Shown here one piece after another: positions 50,189 to 58,532 of a stretch of 64,000 bases of DNA. The stretch is from Microbacterium stercoris. GTDB lineage: Bacteria; Actinomycetota; Actinomycetes; Actinomycetales; Microbacteriaceae. Made by a program: the position numbers and the translations under genes. Below the pieces are notes generated by a model. That model was not told the DNA's origin. It worked only from the letters and a program-made list of their open reading frames with translations, and did not search any database. The DNA lies in assembly GCF_017592545.1 (NCBI RefSeq), contig NZ_JAGFOA010000001.1, forward strand, positions 372,001-436,000, given 5' to 3'. How positions within the stretch are numbered: position 1 is the first letter of the stretch; every line of letters begins with the position of its first letter.

Positions 50189-51262
50189 GTGGCTCTTACC
50201 ATCGGAATCGTCGGCCTTCCCAACGTCGGCAAGTCGACCCTCTTCAACGCCCTGACCAAGAACTCGGTTCTCGCCGCGAACTACCCGTTCGCGACGATCG
50301 AGCCCAACGTGGGCGTGGTGGAGCTGCCGGATCCGCGCCTGAACCGCCTCGCGGAGATCTTCGGATCGCAGCGCATCCTCCCCGCTCCCGTCTCGTTCGT
50401 CGACATCGCCGGCATCGTGCGCGGCGCGAGCGAGGGCGAGGGCCTCGGCAACAAGTTCCTCGCGAACATCCGCGAGGCCGACGCGATCGCGCAGGTCGTG
50501 CGCGGCTTCGCGGACGGAGACGTTGTGCACGTGGATGGCAAGGTCGATCCGGCCTCCGACATGGAGACGATCAACACCGAGCTGATCCTCGCCGACCTGC
50601 AGACCCTCGAGAAGGCGATCCCGCGTCTCGAGAAGGAGGTCAAGGGCAAGAAGGCCGACGCTGGTGTGCTCGCGGCCGCGCAGGAAGCGAAGGCCGTGCT
50701 CGACACGGGCAAGACGCTCTTCCAGGCCGCCTTCGACGTGACGCCGATCCGCGAGCTGGGCCTTCTCACCGCCAAGCCCACGCTGTTCGTCTTCAACGTC
50801 GACGAGGGCGTGCTCGGCGACGCGGATCGCATGGCCGAGCTCGCGGCGCTGGTCGCCCCGGCCAAGGCCGTGTTCCTCGACGCGAAGGTCGAGTCGGAGC
50901 TGATCGACCTCGACCACGACGAGGCGCTCGAGCTGCTGCAGTCGCTCGGCCAGGAGGAGTCGGGCCTCGACCAGCTCGCCCGCGTCGGCTTCGAGACGCT
51001 CGGCCTCCAGACCTACCTCACCGCCGGCCCCAAGGAGTCGCGCGCCTGGACGATCCGCAAGGGCGCGACCGCCCCGCAGGCCGCCGGCGTCATCCACTCT
51101 GACTTCGAACGCGGCTTCATCAAGGCCGAGGTCGTCGCCTTCGCGGATCTCGACGAGGCCGGCTCCATGGCAGACGCCAAGGCCAAGGGCCGCGTGCGCA
51201 TCGAGGGCAAGGACTACGTCATGCAGGACGGCGACGTCGTGGAGTTCAGGTTCAACGTCTGA
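50189..51262 (+). CDS. ychF: Redox-regulated ATPase YchF (Obg/TRAFAC class)
   Basis: A 357-residue P-loop protein that binds ATP in preference to GTP. G1 is GLPNVGKST (9-17), G3 is FVDIAGIVRGASEGEGLGNKF, and the G4 position reads FNVDEG in place of NKxD, the feature behind the ATP preference. The coiled-coil insertion (about 130-200) and the C-terminal TGS domain (ARAWTIRKGATAPQAAGVIHSDFERGF onward) are complete. It associates with ribosomes and affects stress responses. Confidence 0.96.
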   Translation: MALTIGIVGLPNVGKSTLFNALTKNSVLAANYPFATIEPNVGVVELPDPRLNRLAEIFGSQRILPAPVSFVDIAGIVRGASEGEGLGNKFLANIREADAIAQVVRGFADGDVVHVDGKVDPASDMETINTELILADLQTLEKAIPRLEKEVKGKKADAGVLAAAQEAKAVLDTGKTLFQAAFDVTPIRELGLLTAKPTLFVFNVDEGVLGDADRMAELAALVAPAKAVFLDAKVESELIDLDHDEALELLQSLGQEESGLDQLARVGFETLGLQTYLTAGPKESRAWTIRKGATAPQAAGVIHSDFERGFIKAEVVAFADLDEAGSMADAKAKGRVRIEGKDYVMQDGDVVEFRFNV

Positions 51263-51338
51263 GAACGCGCCCTGCGGGAGAGACTCGATGTCTCGTCGGC
51301 GGGGCCGTCCCGCGCCTGACCGCCCAGGGGGAGATCTG

Positions 51339-51797
51339 ATGACGTCTGTGACGATCCGTCCGGTGACCGGCGCCGCGGAGTACCCGCGCCTGGTCGAGAT
51401 CTGGCGCAGCGCGGTGCTCGCGACGCATGACTTCCTCGCGGAGGAGGATCGCCGGCAGATCGAGTCGATGCTGGCGTCGGACTATCTGCCGCAGGTGCTC
51501 CTCACCGCCGCAGAGGCGAATGGGCGGATCGTCGGTTTCGCGGGTACCGCTCGCGGGCGCCTCGAGATGCTGTTCGTTGACGCGGCGCTGCGCGGGAGCG
51601 GTGTGGGGCGGATGCTGCTCGAGCACGTCGTCGCGGAGCAGCAGGTGTTGGCGCTCGACGTGAACGAGCAGAACGCGGCCGCAGCTCGCTTCTACGAGCG
51701 CAATGGCTTCCGCGTGACGGGGCGGAGCAAGGTGGACGAGGCGGGACGCCCGTACCCGCTGCTTCATCTGTCGCTCGCCGCACGCTGCGCTGGATGA
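51339..51797 (+). CDS. GNAT family N-acetyltransferase (YjaB-like)
   Basis: A 152-residue GNAT enzyme. The acetyl-CoA loop is LRGSGVGRMLLEHVV (about 88-102), and ALDVNEQNAAAARFYERNGFRVTGRS forms the C-terminal strand and helix, as in E. coli YjaB. ATG 51339 is supported by AGGGGGAG nine bases upstream. The substrate is unknown. Confidence 0.85.
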   Translation: MTSVTIRPVTGAAEYPRLVEIWRSAVLATHDFLAEEDRRQIESMLASDYLPQVLLTAAEANGRIVGFAGTARGRLEMLFVDAALRGSGVGRMLLEHVVAEQQVLALDVNEQNAAAARFYERNGFRVTGRSKVDEAGRPYPLLHLSLAARCAG

Positions 51798-51870
51798 CAC
51801 GCACGGCGCGCTGGGCGGTGCGCTCGTAACCCTCGCATCAGCACGAACGGCGTCCGATAGCGTGCCGCCC

Positions 51871-52536
51871 ATGGATGAGTACCTACGTGCTGCGGGCGCG
51901 TCCTGGAGTGCGGGGCCTGCAGCCGGCGAATGGATCGGCCCGCTCCTCGACGAGTTCGGGCCGACCCTGGGCCATGCCGTCCCCGCGGGGTACGAGGCGT
52001 ACGTCGTGGTCCCGATTCCGTGGGGCGAAGAGGATCCCGAACGGCACGACTACCAGGTTCTGGAGGCTCTGATCGAGCAGGTCGCGCCGTTCACGGGCGC
52101 GCAGGTCGTTCACACCGCCCTCTGGGAGGGATGGGGCTGGCTGTACAACCGCGACGAGGATCCCCGCACAGCAGCCGGATCCAGCGTTTTCCTCGTAGGG
52201 CCACACGACGATGGGGAGCTCAGGCGGGCGCAGGAGGCAATGGCCCGCCGACGCGTCGCACGGCCCGACGCCTCCCCGCTGACGTTGCCGGGGCGGAACT
52301 ACTTCCTGTGGTCCGGTCCGCTCTCGTCGGTCGGCGCACTGCGGCACACCGGCGACATCCCGTCGCTGATCTGGCCAGAGGATCGGTCATGGTTCATCGG
52401 CGCCCCCATCTACACCAGCGAGATCGCGCTGGGAGCGGACGAGCGGGTTGCACGAGCGGTGCTGGATGCGCCGGCATTGCGCGAACTCGGCGCGCGGCGA
52501 GCTGGGCGCGACGAGGTGCTTCAGGGGGACGACTGA
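51871..52536 (+). CDS. Hypothetical protein, no recognised family
   Basis: A 221-residue soluble protein, acidic and Trp-rich (EGWGWLYN, LIWPEDRSWFIGAPIYTSEI). It has no signal peptide, membrane span or nucleotide motif. The WPEDRSW segment followed by an Ala-rich terminal helix is seen in several actinobacterial uncharacterised proteins. ATG 51871 comes shortly after a GATAGC -10-like box, so it may be leaderless; GTG 51862 is an alternative. Its 3' end overlaps the convergent acetyltransferase gene by 16 bp. Confidence 0.6.
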   Translation: MDEYLRAAGASWSAGPAAGEWIGPLLDEFGPTLGHAVPAGYEAYVVVPIPWGEEDPERHDYQVLEALIEQVAPFTGAQVVHTALWEGWGWLYNRDEDPRTAAGSSVFLVGPHDDGELRRAQEAMARRRVARPDASPLTLPGRNYFLWSGPLSSVGALRHTGDIPSLIWPEDRSWFIGAPIYTSEIALGADERVARAVLDAPALRELGARRAGRDEVLQGDD

Positions 52537-53048
52537 CGTGATGACGAGCCGCCCGACGCGAGTCGCATGCAGACGAGTCGCGGCCGCTCGTCCCAGGACG
52601 CGACCTGCTCGAATCCGCGCGATGCGTAGAGTCTGATCACGTCCTGGCGCCAGTCCCAGACCGTGAGCGTTACGGGGAGGGCGCCGGACTCACTGATCGC
52701 CGCGTCGAGCAGGGCCGATCCGATTCCCTGACCGCGCACATCCGGTGACGCCCACAGACGCTTGATCTCGACCGAATCCGCGCCCGGCTTCAGCACAACA
52801 ACGCCGGCCACGCGGCCATCCAGGTCCGCGACGAGGATACGGCAGCTGGCAAGGGTGCCGATCGGATCCCGGACCTCGGCGCGGTATCCCTCGGGAAGGT
52901 CGCCCACGGGCGAGAGCTGCCCGCCGGCGTCGTGGGTCGTCTTCTCCCTCTCGGTCTGCGCGAGATACGCGTGCAGGGCTGCACCGATCGCCGGGACGTC
53001 TTCAGGGCAGGCGGCGCGGATGTGAGGTCTGGTCGGCACCGCGGGCAT
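52521..53048 (-). CDS. GNAT family N-acetyltransferase
   Basis: A 175-residue GNAT enzyme. It has EIKRLWASPDVRGQGIGSALLDAAI (acetyl-CoA-binding loop R-G-Q-G-I-G, about 105-115) and a C-terminal VTLTVWDWRQDVIRLYASRGFEQVASW. The N-terminal half contains THDAGGQLSPVGDLPEGY, a loop probably involved in the unknown acceptor. The Ser/Gly-rich tail overlaps the neighbouring gene end. Confidence 0.82.
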   Translation of the reverse strand: MPAVPTRPHIRAACPEDVPAIGAALHAYLAQTEREKTTHDAGGQLSPVGDLPEGYRAEVRDPIGTLASCRILVADLDGRVAGVVVLKPGADSVEIKRLWASPDVRGQGIGSALLDAAISESGALPVTLTVWDWRQDVIRLYASRGFEQVASWDERPRLVCMRLASGGSSSRQSSP

Positions 53049-53121
53049 GATTCGAATCTTCCAGTGCGCGGCTTCCGTCGCCTACTCCGCTCGGAACCCG
53101 GTGTCGCGCCGTGCAGCCGGG

Positions 53122-53505
53122 CTACGCCTGGTAGCTCGGAGACCACTCGGGAAGCTGCTGCAGAGCCCAGCTATTGCCATCCGGGTCTGAGAAGTACACG
53201 AAGGTTCCCCATGCCTGGTCGTCCAGGTCGCTCGCCTCGACGCCTGCCGCGAGCAGGGACTCGCGAGCCGCGGCGGCATCCTTCACGACGCACTGGAGTC
53301 CCTTCACCGAGCCAGGGGCCATCTCGGTGAAGTTGGCGTCGAGCACGATGGAGCAGGCCGAGCCCGGAGGCGTGAGCTGGATGAAGCGCACCTCCTCCGA
53401 CACGGTGTGATCGTGGTCGGCATTGAAGCCGATACCGACGTAGAAGTCCTTCGCCCGGTCGAGGTCGGTCACCGGCACGGCGATCAGCTCGAGCTTCCAG
53501 TCCAC
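53122..53505 (-). CDS. VOC (glyoxalase/bleomycin resistance) family protein
   Basis: A 127-residue single-VOC protein. It has LIAVPVTDLDRAKDFYVGIGFNADHDHTV in the first beta-alpha-beta-beta-beta module and FVYFSDPDGNSWALQQLPEW in the second, with the metal-ligand positions His/Gln and Glu partly replaced. GTG 53505 has AAAGGACG upstream. Relatives bind or act on small electrophiles; no specific substrate can be named. Confidence 0.85.
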   Translation of the reverse strand: MDWKLELIAVPVTDLDRAKDFYVGIGFNADHDHTVSEEVRFIQLTPPGSACSIVLDANFTEMAPGSVKGLQCVVKDAAAARESLLAAGVEASDLDDQAWGTFVYFSDPDGNSWALQQLPEWSPSYQA

Positions 53506-53654
53506 GTGTGCACGTCCTTTCGTCGAGGTCGATGCCTCAGCGCACCAGCCCGTGGTCAGATCGTCCTCGCCACCGCGCAGGTGCGCAAGAAGCGCTGTGC
53601 CCTGCGCAGTCACCACGCTGGCGCAAGGGGGTTATCTCGGCACGCGTCCGTCGG
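53506..53654. other. Non-coding spacer
   Basis: Apart from the VOC ribosome binding site, the 149 bases before the promoter of the next gene show no convincing gene, hairpin or repeat. Confidence 0.5.
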
Positions 53655-53660
53655 CATAAT
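53655..53660 (+). promoter_or_regulatory. -10 box CATAAT of a leaderless start
   Basis: CATAAT ends six bases before ATG 53667 and no Shine-Dalgarno is present. Confidence 0.5.
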
Positions 53661-53666
53661 GGCCGG

Positions 53667-54365
53667 ATGCTCGCGGGACTGGCAGATGTGACCGGCGCCG
53701 CGCTGCGCGGCTTCTTCTCGCTGCTCCGGCGCGTGCGTCATCCGCGTCCGATCCATCCGCACGGGCTGGTGCTGACGGGGCGTGCGACGTGGATCCGCGG
53801 TGCGGCGCCGTCGGGCATCGACTGGATCGATGACGAGCGTGAAGAGCCGGTTGAGGTGACCGCGCGGCTGTCGCGCGGCATCGGGCTGCCGGCCGGGCTC
53901 GCGGACGTGCTCGGCCTTGCCGTGCGGTTCCACACCGTCGAGGGCGGGCACGCTGATGTGCTGCTCGCCACGACCGGCATCGGCTTCCCATCCCGATTCC
54001 TGCTCGCCCCGCGGCGCACACCGACGCGCGCGATCTTCGGGAGCCTCTTGCCGTACCGCTCGCCGCAGGGTCCGGTCATGATCTGCGCGCGGGGTGTGCC
54101 GTCGCGCACGCTGCCTGCCGACCTTCGGAGTCTGCGACGGTCGCTCGAGCAGCAGCCGTGGCGAGTCCGGATCTATCACGCCGCCCCCACCGGCAAATGG
54201 CATCCGTTCGCCGAGCTCGTGCTCCGGCCCGCGGCCGAGCAGGACTCCGCCGCGCTGCGTTTCGACCCGGTGGGACATCCTCTCCCGGGGAGCACCACCT
54301 ACCCCTGGGTGCGCCGCGTGCGAGACCCCAGCTACCGCGCCGCGCAGGGCGGAACCTCGCGCTAG
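53667..54365 (+). CDS. Catalase-fold-like protein of unknown function
   Basis: A 232-residue protein of an actinobacterial family often labelled phosphodiesterase but related to the catalase-like y4iL group. IHPHGLVLTGRATW, RLSRGIGLPAGLADVLGLAVRF, DVLLATTGIGFPSRFLLAPRRTPTRAIFGSLLPYR and VRIYHAAPTGKWHPFAELVLRP are the characteristic blocks. The haem-ligand Tyr motif of true catalases (RxxxY near the C-terminus) is not evident, so catalase activity is doubtful. No neighbour hints at a role. Confidence 0.6.
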   Translation: MLAGLADVTGAALRGFFSLLRRVRHPRPIHPHGLVLTGRATWIRGAAPSGIDWIDDEREEPVEVTARLSRGIGLPAGLADVLGLAVRFHTVEGGHADVLLATTGIGFPSRFLLAPRRTPTRAIFGSLLPYRSPQGPVMICARGVPSRTLPADLRSLRRSLEQQPWRVRIYHAAPTGKWHPFAELVLRPAAEQDSAALRFDPVGHPLPGSTTYPWVRRVRDPSYRAAQGGTSR

Positions 54366-54386
54366 GACGAACAGGCAAGAGGGAAG

Positions 54387-54962
54387 GTGACGACTACCGT
54401 CGTGAGGGTGGAGATCGTGATCGAGCCCGTGCGGCACGAGGCCCTGATCCGATCGGACGACGTCGCCTCGCTTGCGCGCCTGTTCGACGCGGAGTACCTC
54501 GCCGACTTCGGCCCGTGGCACCCGGCGCAGCCCTACGGCTACGCGCCGCACGACGTGCACGTGATCGCGCGGGCCGGCGCGGTGGTTCTCGGCCACGCCG
54601 GATGGGGGCGCCGCCGGATCTCTGTGGGCGGCGGCGAGGTCGTCATCGCGGGCGTCGGGGGAGTGCTCGTCGCCGGATCCGCGCGGGGGCAGCGGCTCGG
54701 CGAGAAGTTGATGGCCGCACTGGCACGGTCGATGGCGGGCGACGGGGGCATCGAATTCGGATACCTGGGGTGCCGAGAAGAGGTCGTGCCGTTCTACGAG
54801 GCGTGCGGGTGGACGCGCGTCACCGCGGCCGAGCGCTCGATCTCGCGCGACGGCATGCCCATTGAGGATCCGCCGGGACAGCCGCTGCTGATCCTGCCGG
54901 TCGTGTCCCCTCTCGACGCGTGGCCGGTGGGAGTCATCGACCTGCGCGGGCGGGCCTGGTAG
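54387..54962 (+). CDS. GNAT acetyltransferase (AAC(2')-like or NodA-like fold)
   Basis: A 191-residue GNAT-type enzyme. DVHVIARAGAVVLGHAGWGRRRI, then GGVLVAGSARGQRLGEKLMAALA (acetyl-CoA loop R-G-Q-R-L-G) and FGYLGCREEVVPFYEACGWTRV. The layout resembles aminoglycoside 2'-N-acetyltransferases and NodA-type acyltransferases, but resistance cannot be inferred from sequence. GTG 54387 directly follows AGGGAAG; GTG 54402 is an alternative. Confidence 0.75.
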   Translation: MTTTVVRVEIVIEPVRHEALIRSDDVASLARLFDAEYLADFGPWHPAQPYGYAPHDVHVIARAGAVVLGHAGWGRRRISVGGGEVVIAGVGGVLVAGSARGQRLGEKLMAALARSMAGDGGIEFGYLGCREEVVPFYEACGWTRVTAAERSISRDGMPIEDPPGQPLLILPVVSPLDAWPVGVIDLRGRAW

Positions 54963-55029
54963 CCGCCGCCGCGCAACGGTTCCGTCGGGATAGCGTGAGC
55001 GGGATGGATACAGCAGCGCGGCCCGCATC

Positions 55030-55899
55030 GTGACAGCTCGCAGCAAGTCGGGCGTCGTCATCGTGTCGCTCACGGCTCTCACGGCTCTCACGGCCCTCAC
55101 GGCGCTCGCGTCGCTCACGGCGTGTGCGGGCGGATCGCCCGCCTCGGCGCCGCAACTGCCCCCGACGAGCGGCGTGTTCGACTACCAGCTCGGCGGGGTC
55201 TCCGACCGCGTCGACGGCGGCGACGCCCTCGTCGAGATCGACGTCGTCGTGAGGGATGCGACGGCCGAGCCCCTCGAAGGCGCGTACAGCGTCTGCTACG
55301 TGAACGGCTTCCAGACCCAGCCCGGCGACGAGCGCTGGCTCGATCGCCCCGAGCTGCTGCTGCGTGATGCGGGAACGGAACCCGTGACGGATCCGGCATG
55401 GCCCGATGAATACATCCTCGATCCGTCGACCGCGGATCAGCGCGCGGGGATCCTCGAGCTCATCGGTCCCGTGATCGACGGCTGCGCCACCGACGGATTC
55501 GATGCTGTCGAGATCGACAACCTCGACACCTGGACCCGGTTCGACGGCATCGACGAGGACGGTGCTCACGCGCTCGCCGCCGCCTATGTCGAGCGCGCGC
55601 ATCGCGCAGGCTTGGCCATCGCACAGAAGAACGCCGCCGAGATCGCCCCGGTCGCGCGCGACGAGCTCGGATTCGACTTCGCGGTCACTGAGGAATGCGG
55701 GGCGTGGAAGGAGTGCGCGGCGTACACCGAGGTGTACGGCGACCACGTGCTGCAGATCGAGTATCCGGATTCGCTCGCCGACAGCTCCCTCACGTTCGCC
55801 GAGGTCTGTGACCAGCCGGATCGCGCGCCCCTCGCGATCCTGCGGGATCGGGACCTCGTCGCCGCGGGCGGCGCCGAGCACCTCTACGACGCCTGCTGA
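55030..55899 (+). CDS. GH114-like lipoprotein (endo-alpha-1,4-polygalactosaminidase family)
   Basis: A 289-residue exported lipoprotein. The signal peptide has a repeated ALT core (TALTALTALTALASLTAC) and a lipobox with Cys32. The TIM barrel of GH114 follows: GVFDYQLGG, YSVCYVNGFQTQPG, GFDAVEIDNLDTW (likely catalytic Asp/Glu), LAIAQKNAAEIAP, FAVTEECGAWKEC and LAILRDRDL. GH114 enzymes cut galactosamine-containing exopolysaccharides such as Pel. A role in remodelling the cell's own or a neighbour's exopolysaccharide is plausible but inferred. Confidence 0.82.
   Translation: MTARSKSGVVIVSLTALTALTALTALASLTACAGGSPASAPQLPPTSGVFDYQLGGVSDRVDGGDALVEIDVVVRDATAEPLEGAYSVCYVNGFQTQPGDERWLDRPELLLRDAGTEPVTDPAWPDEYILDPSTADQRAGILELIGPVIDGCATDGFDAVEIDNLDTWTRFDGIDEDGAHALAAAYVERAHRAGLAIAQKNAAEIAPVARDELGFDFAVTEECGAWKECAAYTEVYGDHVLQIEYPDSLADSSLTFAEVCDQPDRAPLAILRDRDLVAAGGAEHLYDAC
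55071..55115 (+). repeat. 9-bp in-frame repeat in a signal peptide
   Basis: CACGGCTCT and close variants occur four times from 55071 to 55106, with a diverged fifth copy to 55115. Each adds three residues (LTA) to the hydrophobic core of the GH114 signal peptide, so slippage would change its length without a frameshift. Confidence 0.75.
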
Positions 55900-55951
55900 C
55901 CGTCCGGCTCGCCCCATTGCGGTCGGCGGTCGTGCCGACCAGCATGGCGCC

Positions 55952-56521
55952 ATGGGCACCCTGAGCTACACGGCGACCGTCTCGATCGACGGATTCGCAG
56001 CCGACGCCGACGGCGACTTCCAGTGGTCCGCACCGGGCGAGGACGTCTTCCGGTTCCACATCGAGCGCATGAACGACGTCAGCGCCGAGATCCTCGGACG
56101 TCGCACCTATCAGCTCATGCGGTACTGGGAGGCCGAGCCGGATCCCTCCGAGGAGGTCTGGGGCGACGAGGAGCGCGAGTTCGCACGTCGCTGGTGCGAA
56201 CTGGACCTCGTTGTCGCGTCGTCGACGCTCGATGAGGCGGACCTCGGAGCGGATGCGCGGCTGATCCGGGATCTGGGGCTTGAGGAGATCCAGCGGATCG
56301 CGGCGGGGGCGACCGGCGAGGTGGAGATCTTCGGACCGACGACGGCGGCGCCGGCGATCCGCGAGGGGCTTGTGCGCGACTTCCGGTTCTTCGTGGTGCC
56401 GAAGATCGTGGGCGGCGGCCTGCGGGCGATCCCGGAGGACGCGCGGCTCGACCTCGAGCTCGTCGAGCAGCGGGTCTTCGACAACGGCGCGGTGCTGCTG
56501 CACTACCGGCAGCGCACCTGA
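55952..56521 (+). CDS. Dihydrofolate reductase-family protein (RibD C-terminal type)
   Basis: A 189-residue DHFR-like/RibD_C protein: LSYTATVSIDGFAADADGDFQW at the start, EILGRRTYQLMRYWEAEP, then TGEVEIFGPTTAAPAIREGLVRDFRFFVVPKIVGGG, where the GGxG-like nucleotide segment reads IFGPTTAA. Such proteins are NADPH-dependent reductases of unknown substrate, common in actinobacteria, and are not the folate enzyme. ATG 55952 begins the conserved domain. Confidence 0.82.
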   Translation: MGTLSYTATVSIDGFAADADGDFQWSAPGEDVFRFHIERMNDVSAEILGRRTYQLMRYWEAEPDPSEEVWGDEEREFARRWCELDLVVASSTLDEADLGADARLIRDLGLEEIQRIAAGATGEVEIFGPTTAAPAIREGLVRDFRFFVVPKIVGGGLRAIPEDARLDLELVEQRVFDNGAVLLHYRQRT

Positions 56522-56594
56522 CGTCAGCCGGCGCGGGGGCTTGGCCGCACGACGGCGTGGCGCGTAGCCTGAGCCCCGCGAGAGGAGGCACCCC

Positions 56595-56756
56595 ATGTCC
56601 ACGCACGCCCACAACACCGCGCCCGACCACGAGCCCGCGCCCAGTGAGCCGACCGTCCCCGAGCTGGAGGAGGACGAGACGATCGCTCCGCGCCCCGAGG
56701 AGGCGATCGCGGACGTCCTCCGTGCCGATCCGGATCTGACCGATCATCGCGGCTGA
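56595..56756 (+). CDS. Small acidic protein
   Basis: A 53-residue protein (MSTHAHNTAPDHEP to DPDLTDHRG) with 16 Asp/Glu and only four Arg and no Lys, so strongly acidic and probably disordered. Support comes from a good ribosome binding site GAGAGGAGG (56580-56588), a TAGCCT -10-like box at 56565-56570 and codon use like its neighbours. No family is recognised. It ends three bases before the convergent acyltransferase gene stop. Confidence 0.6.
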   Translation: MSTHAHNTAPDHEPAPSEPTVPELEEDETIAPRPEEAIADVLRADPDLTDHRG

Positions 56757-56759
56757 GGG

Positions 56760-57335
56760 TCAGCCCTTCGCGTCCTCTTCCCGCAGGCGGGGTTCGACGC
56801 GGAGCGCCGGGGTGTAGCCGGCCTTGTCGGCGTAGAACGCGCGGATCACGTCCATGTCGGCGCGCACGTCGCCCGTCAGCGCGAGGGTCGGGCCGAGGCC
56901 GGAGGTCATCGTCGTGCGGTCGACGAAGCCGAGCGTCACGGGCATGCCGGTCTCGCGGGCGATCCGGTAGAAGCCCGACTTCCAGTGGGTGTGCGCCGAA
57001 CGCGTGCCATCGGGGGTGATGACGAGGCTGAAGATCTCTCCCGACCGGACGCGATCGATGATCTCCCGCACGAGCGCGCCCGGATTCGCGCGATCGACGG
57101 GGATGCCGCCGAGCGCCCGCATGATCGGGCCGCGCCATCCGCGGAACAGGCTCTTCTTGCCCATCCAGTGCAGATCGATCCGCAGCGTCCAGGCGAGCGC
57201 GAGCATGAGGACGAAGTCCCAGTTCGACGTGTGCGGGGCCCCGAGCAGGATCGTGGGGCGTGTGGGAGCGGGCTCGGAGACGATTTTCCACCCGCTGAAG
57301 CGCCAGAACGCGCGGGCGAGGAGGCGACGGATCAT
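56760..57335 (-). CDS. Lysophospholipid acyltransferase-like protein (PlsC family)
   Basis: A 191-residue glycerolipid acyltransferase homologue. Motif 1 is GAPHTSNWDFVLM (H-x4-D), motif 2 around KKSLFRGW, and motif 3 around FSLVITPDGTRS (a PEGTR-like block with Asp for Glu). The short length and absence of long spans resemble the MSMEG/Rv-type small acyltransferases. ATG 57335 lies seven bases after a TACCGT box and may be leaderless; GTG 57344 is an alternative. Confidence 0.85.
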   Translation of the reverse strand: MIRRLLARAFWRFSGWKIVSEPAPTRPTILLGAPHTSNWDFVLMLALAWTLRIDLHWMGKKSLFRGWRGPIMRALGGIPVDRANPGALVREIIDRVRSGEIFSLVITPDGTRSAHTHWKSGFYRIARETGMPVTLGFVDRTTMTSGLGPTLALTGDVRADMDVIRAFYADKAGYTPALRVEPRLREEDAKG

Positions 57336-57501
57336 GTCGTCCACGGTAAGCGAGCGTGCGCTTGCGTCCGCTGTCGGTAGGAGGAATCGTCAAAGCCGGG
57401 CGTGGCCTCTTGCGCTGGATCGACGGGTCCGATCGGATCCGTCTCCGAAAGTCGGGTGCGCGGACGGGGGATTCGCGAGAGTCGAGGGGAAGGGAGCTGT
57501 C

Positions 57502-58368
57502 GTGATCGAGATCCTCAACCGCCTCGTCGCGGAGGTCGAAGCGCACATCGGCGACGAGCTGGATGTCGACGCGCTGGCGGGCGCCATGGGCACCACGGGC
57601 TATCACGCGCGGCGGATGTTCTCGTCGCTCGCCGGCATGCCGGTGTCCGAGTACGTGAGGCGCCGGCGGATGACCGTGGCCGCCGCGGACGTGATCGGCG
57701 ACGAGGAGCTGCTGACGATCGCCGTGCGGTACGGGTACGGATCGACCGAGGCCTTCGGCCGCGCGTTCCGCGCCGTGCACGGTGTCAGCCACGGCGACGT
57801 CCGGCGCGACGGCGGCCCCCTTCGCAGCCAACCACAGCTCAGGTTCCGCCTGACCGTCGAAGGGAGCACCCCCATGGATGCCCGCATCACCGAACGACCC
57901 GCCTTCCGCCTGATCGGCCACGCCGCGCGCGTGCCGCTGATCCACGAGGGCATCAACCCGCACATTCAGGCGCACATCGCCTCGCTGCCCGCCGAGGAGC
58001 ACGCTCGCCTCAAGCAGCTCTCCGACACGGATCCCGCAGGCCTGCTGCAGGTGACCGCGGATCAGGATCCGGACGCCGCCGTGGGCACGGAGCTCACGTA
58101 CCTGCACGGGGTGGCGGTATCGACCGCGACCGCGGTGCCCGATGACCTCGACGCCATCGAGGTGCCCGCCGGGGCGTGGGCCGTCTTCCGCACCTCGGGG
58201 GAGCACCCCGCCGCCCTGCAGGCGGCGTGGGCGGCGACGGCGACCGACTGGTTCCCGTCGAACCCATGGCGTCTTCGCCCCGGGCCTTCCATCGTGGCGA
58301 TCCTCGATCGGGCGCCCGACTTCTCGACCGCGACCTGTGAGCTCTGGATGCCCGTCGAACGCAGCTGA
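57502..58368 (+). CDS. AraC-type regulator with GyrI-like effector domain
   Basis: A 288-residue regulator. The AraC DNA-binding domain is N-terminal (about 5-107): IEILNRLVAEVEAHIGDELDVDALA, the first helix-turn-helix TGYHARRMFSSLAGMPVSEYVRRRRM and the second TIAVRYGYGSTEAFGRAFRAVHG. The C-terminal GyrI-like domain (about 125-288) starts ARITERPAFRLIGHAARVPL and ends STATCELWMPVERS. This is the Rob/SoxS-like drug-sensing layout with the order DNA-binding then effector. AAGGGAG precedes GTG 57502. The long inverted repeat that follows may end its transcript. Confidence 0.88.
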   Translation: MIEILNRLVAEVEAHIGDELDVDALAGAMGTTGYHARRMFSSLAGMPVSEYVRRRRMTVAAADVIGDEELLTIAVRYGYGSTEAFGRAFRAVHGVSHGDVRRDGGPLRSQPQLRFRLTVEGSTPMDARITERPAFRLIGHAARVPLIHEGINPHIQAHIASLPAEEHARLKQLSDTDPAGLLQVTADQDPDAAVGTELTYLHGVAVSTATAVPDDLDAIEVPAGAWAVFRTSGEHPAALQAAWAATATDWFPSNPWRLRPGPSIVAILDRAPDFSTATCELWMPVERS

Positions 58369-58396
58369 ACGCCGACGCTCGCGCTGAACGCCGTCG

Positions 58397-58464
58397 CCGA
58401 GGAGAAATCCACAACGGAGGCCATCCTGCGGTGGATCGGTCCGCTGCCGTGGATTTCTCCTCGG
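58397..58464. repeat. Long inverted repeat with AT-rich 16-bp arms
   Basis: CCGAGGAGAAATCCAC (58397-58412) and its exact reverse complement (58449-58464) enclose 36 bases. The stem is not GC-rich like the terminators nearby, and the apex contains a second small inverted element. It might be a terminator for the AraC-type gene, a regulatory site for the gene at 58533, or a mobile-element relic. Confidence 0.7.
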
Positions 58465-58532
58465 CAGCGGACGCGGACGCGGGCTTCCGGCTGCGACCGC
58501 CAATGTCGGAGGGCGTCGCTAACGTCGGCGGC

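Noticed and set aside
54387..54962. Aminoglycoside resistance gene
   Set aside because: The fold is similar to AAC(2') but the match is general to GNAT enzymes, and there is no mobile or resistance context.
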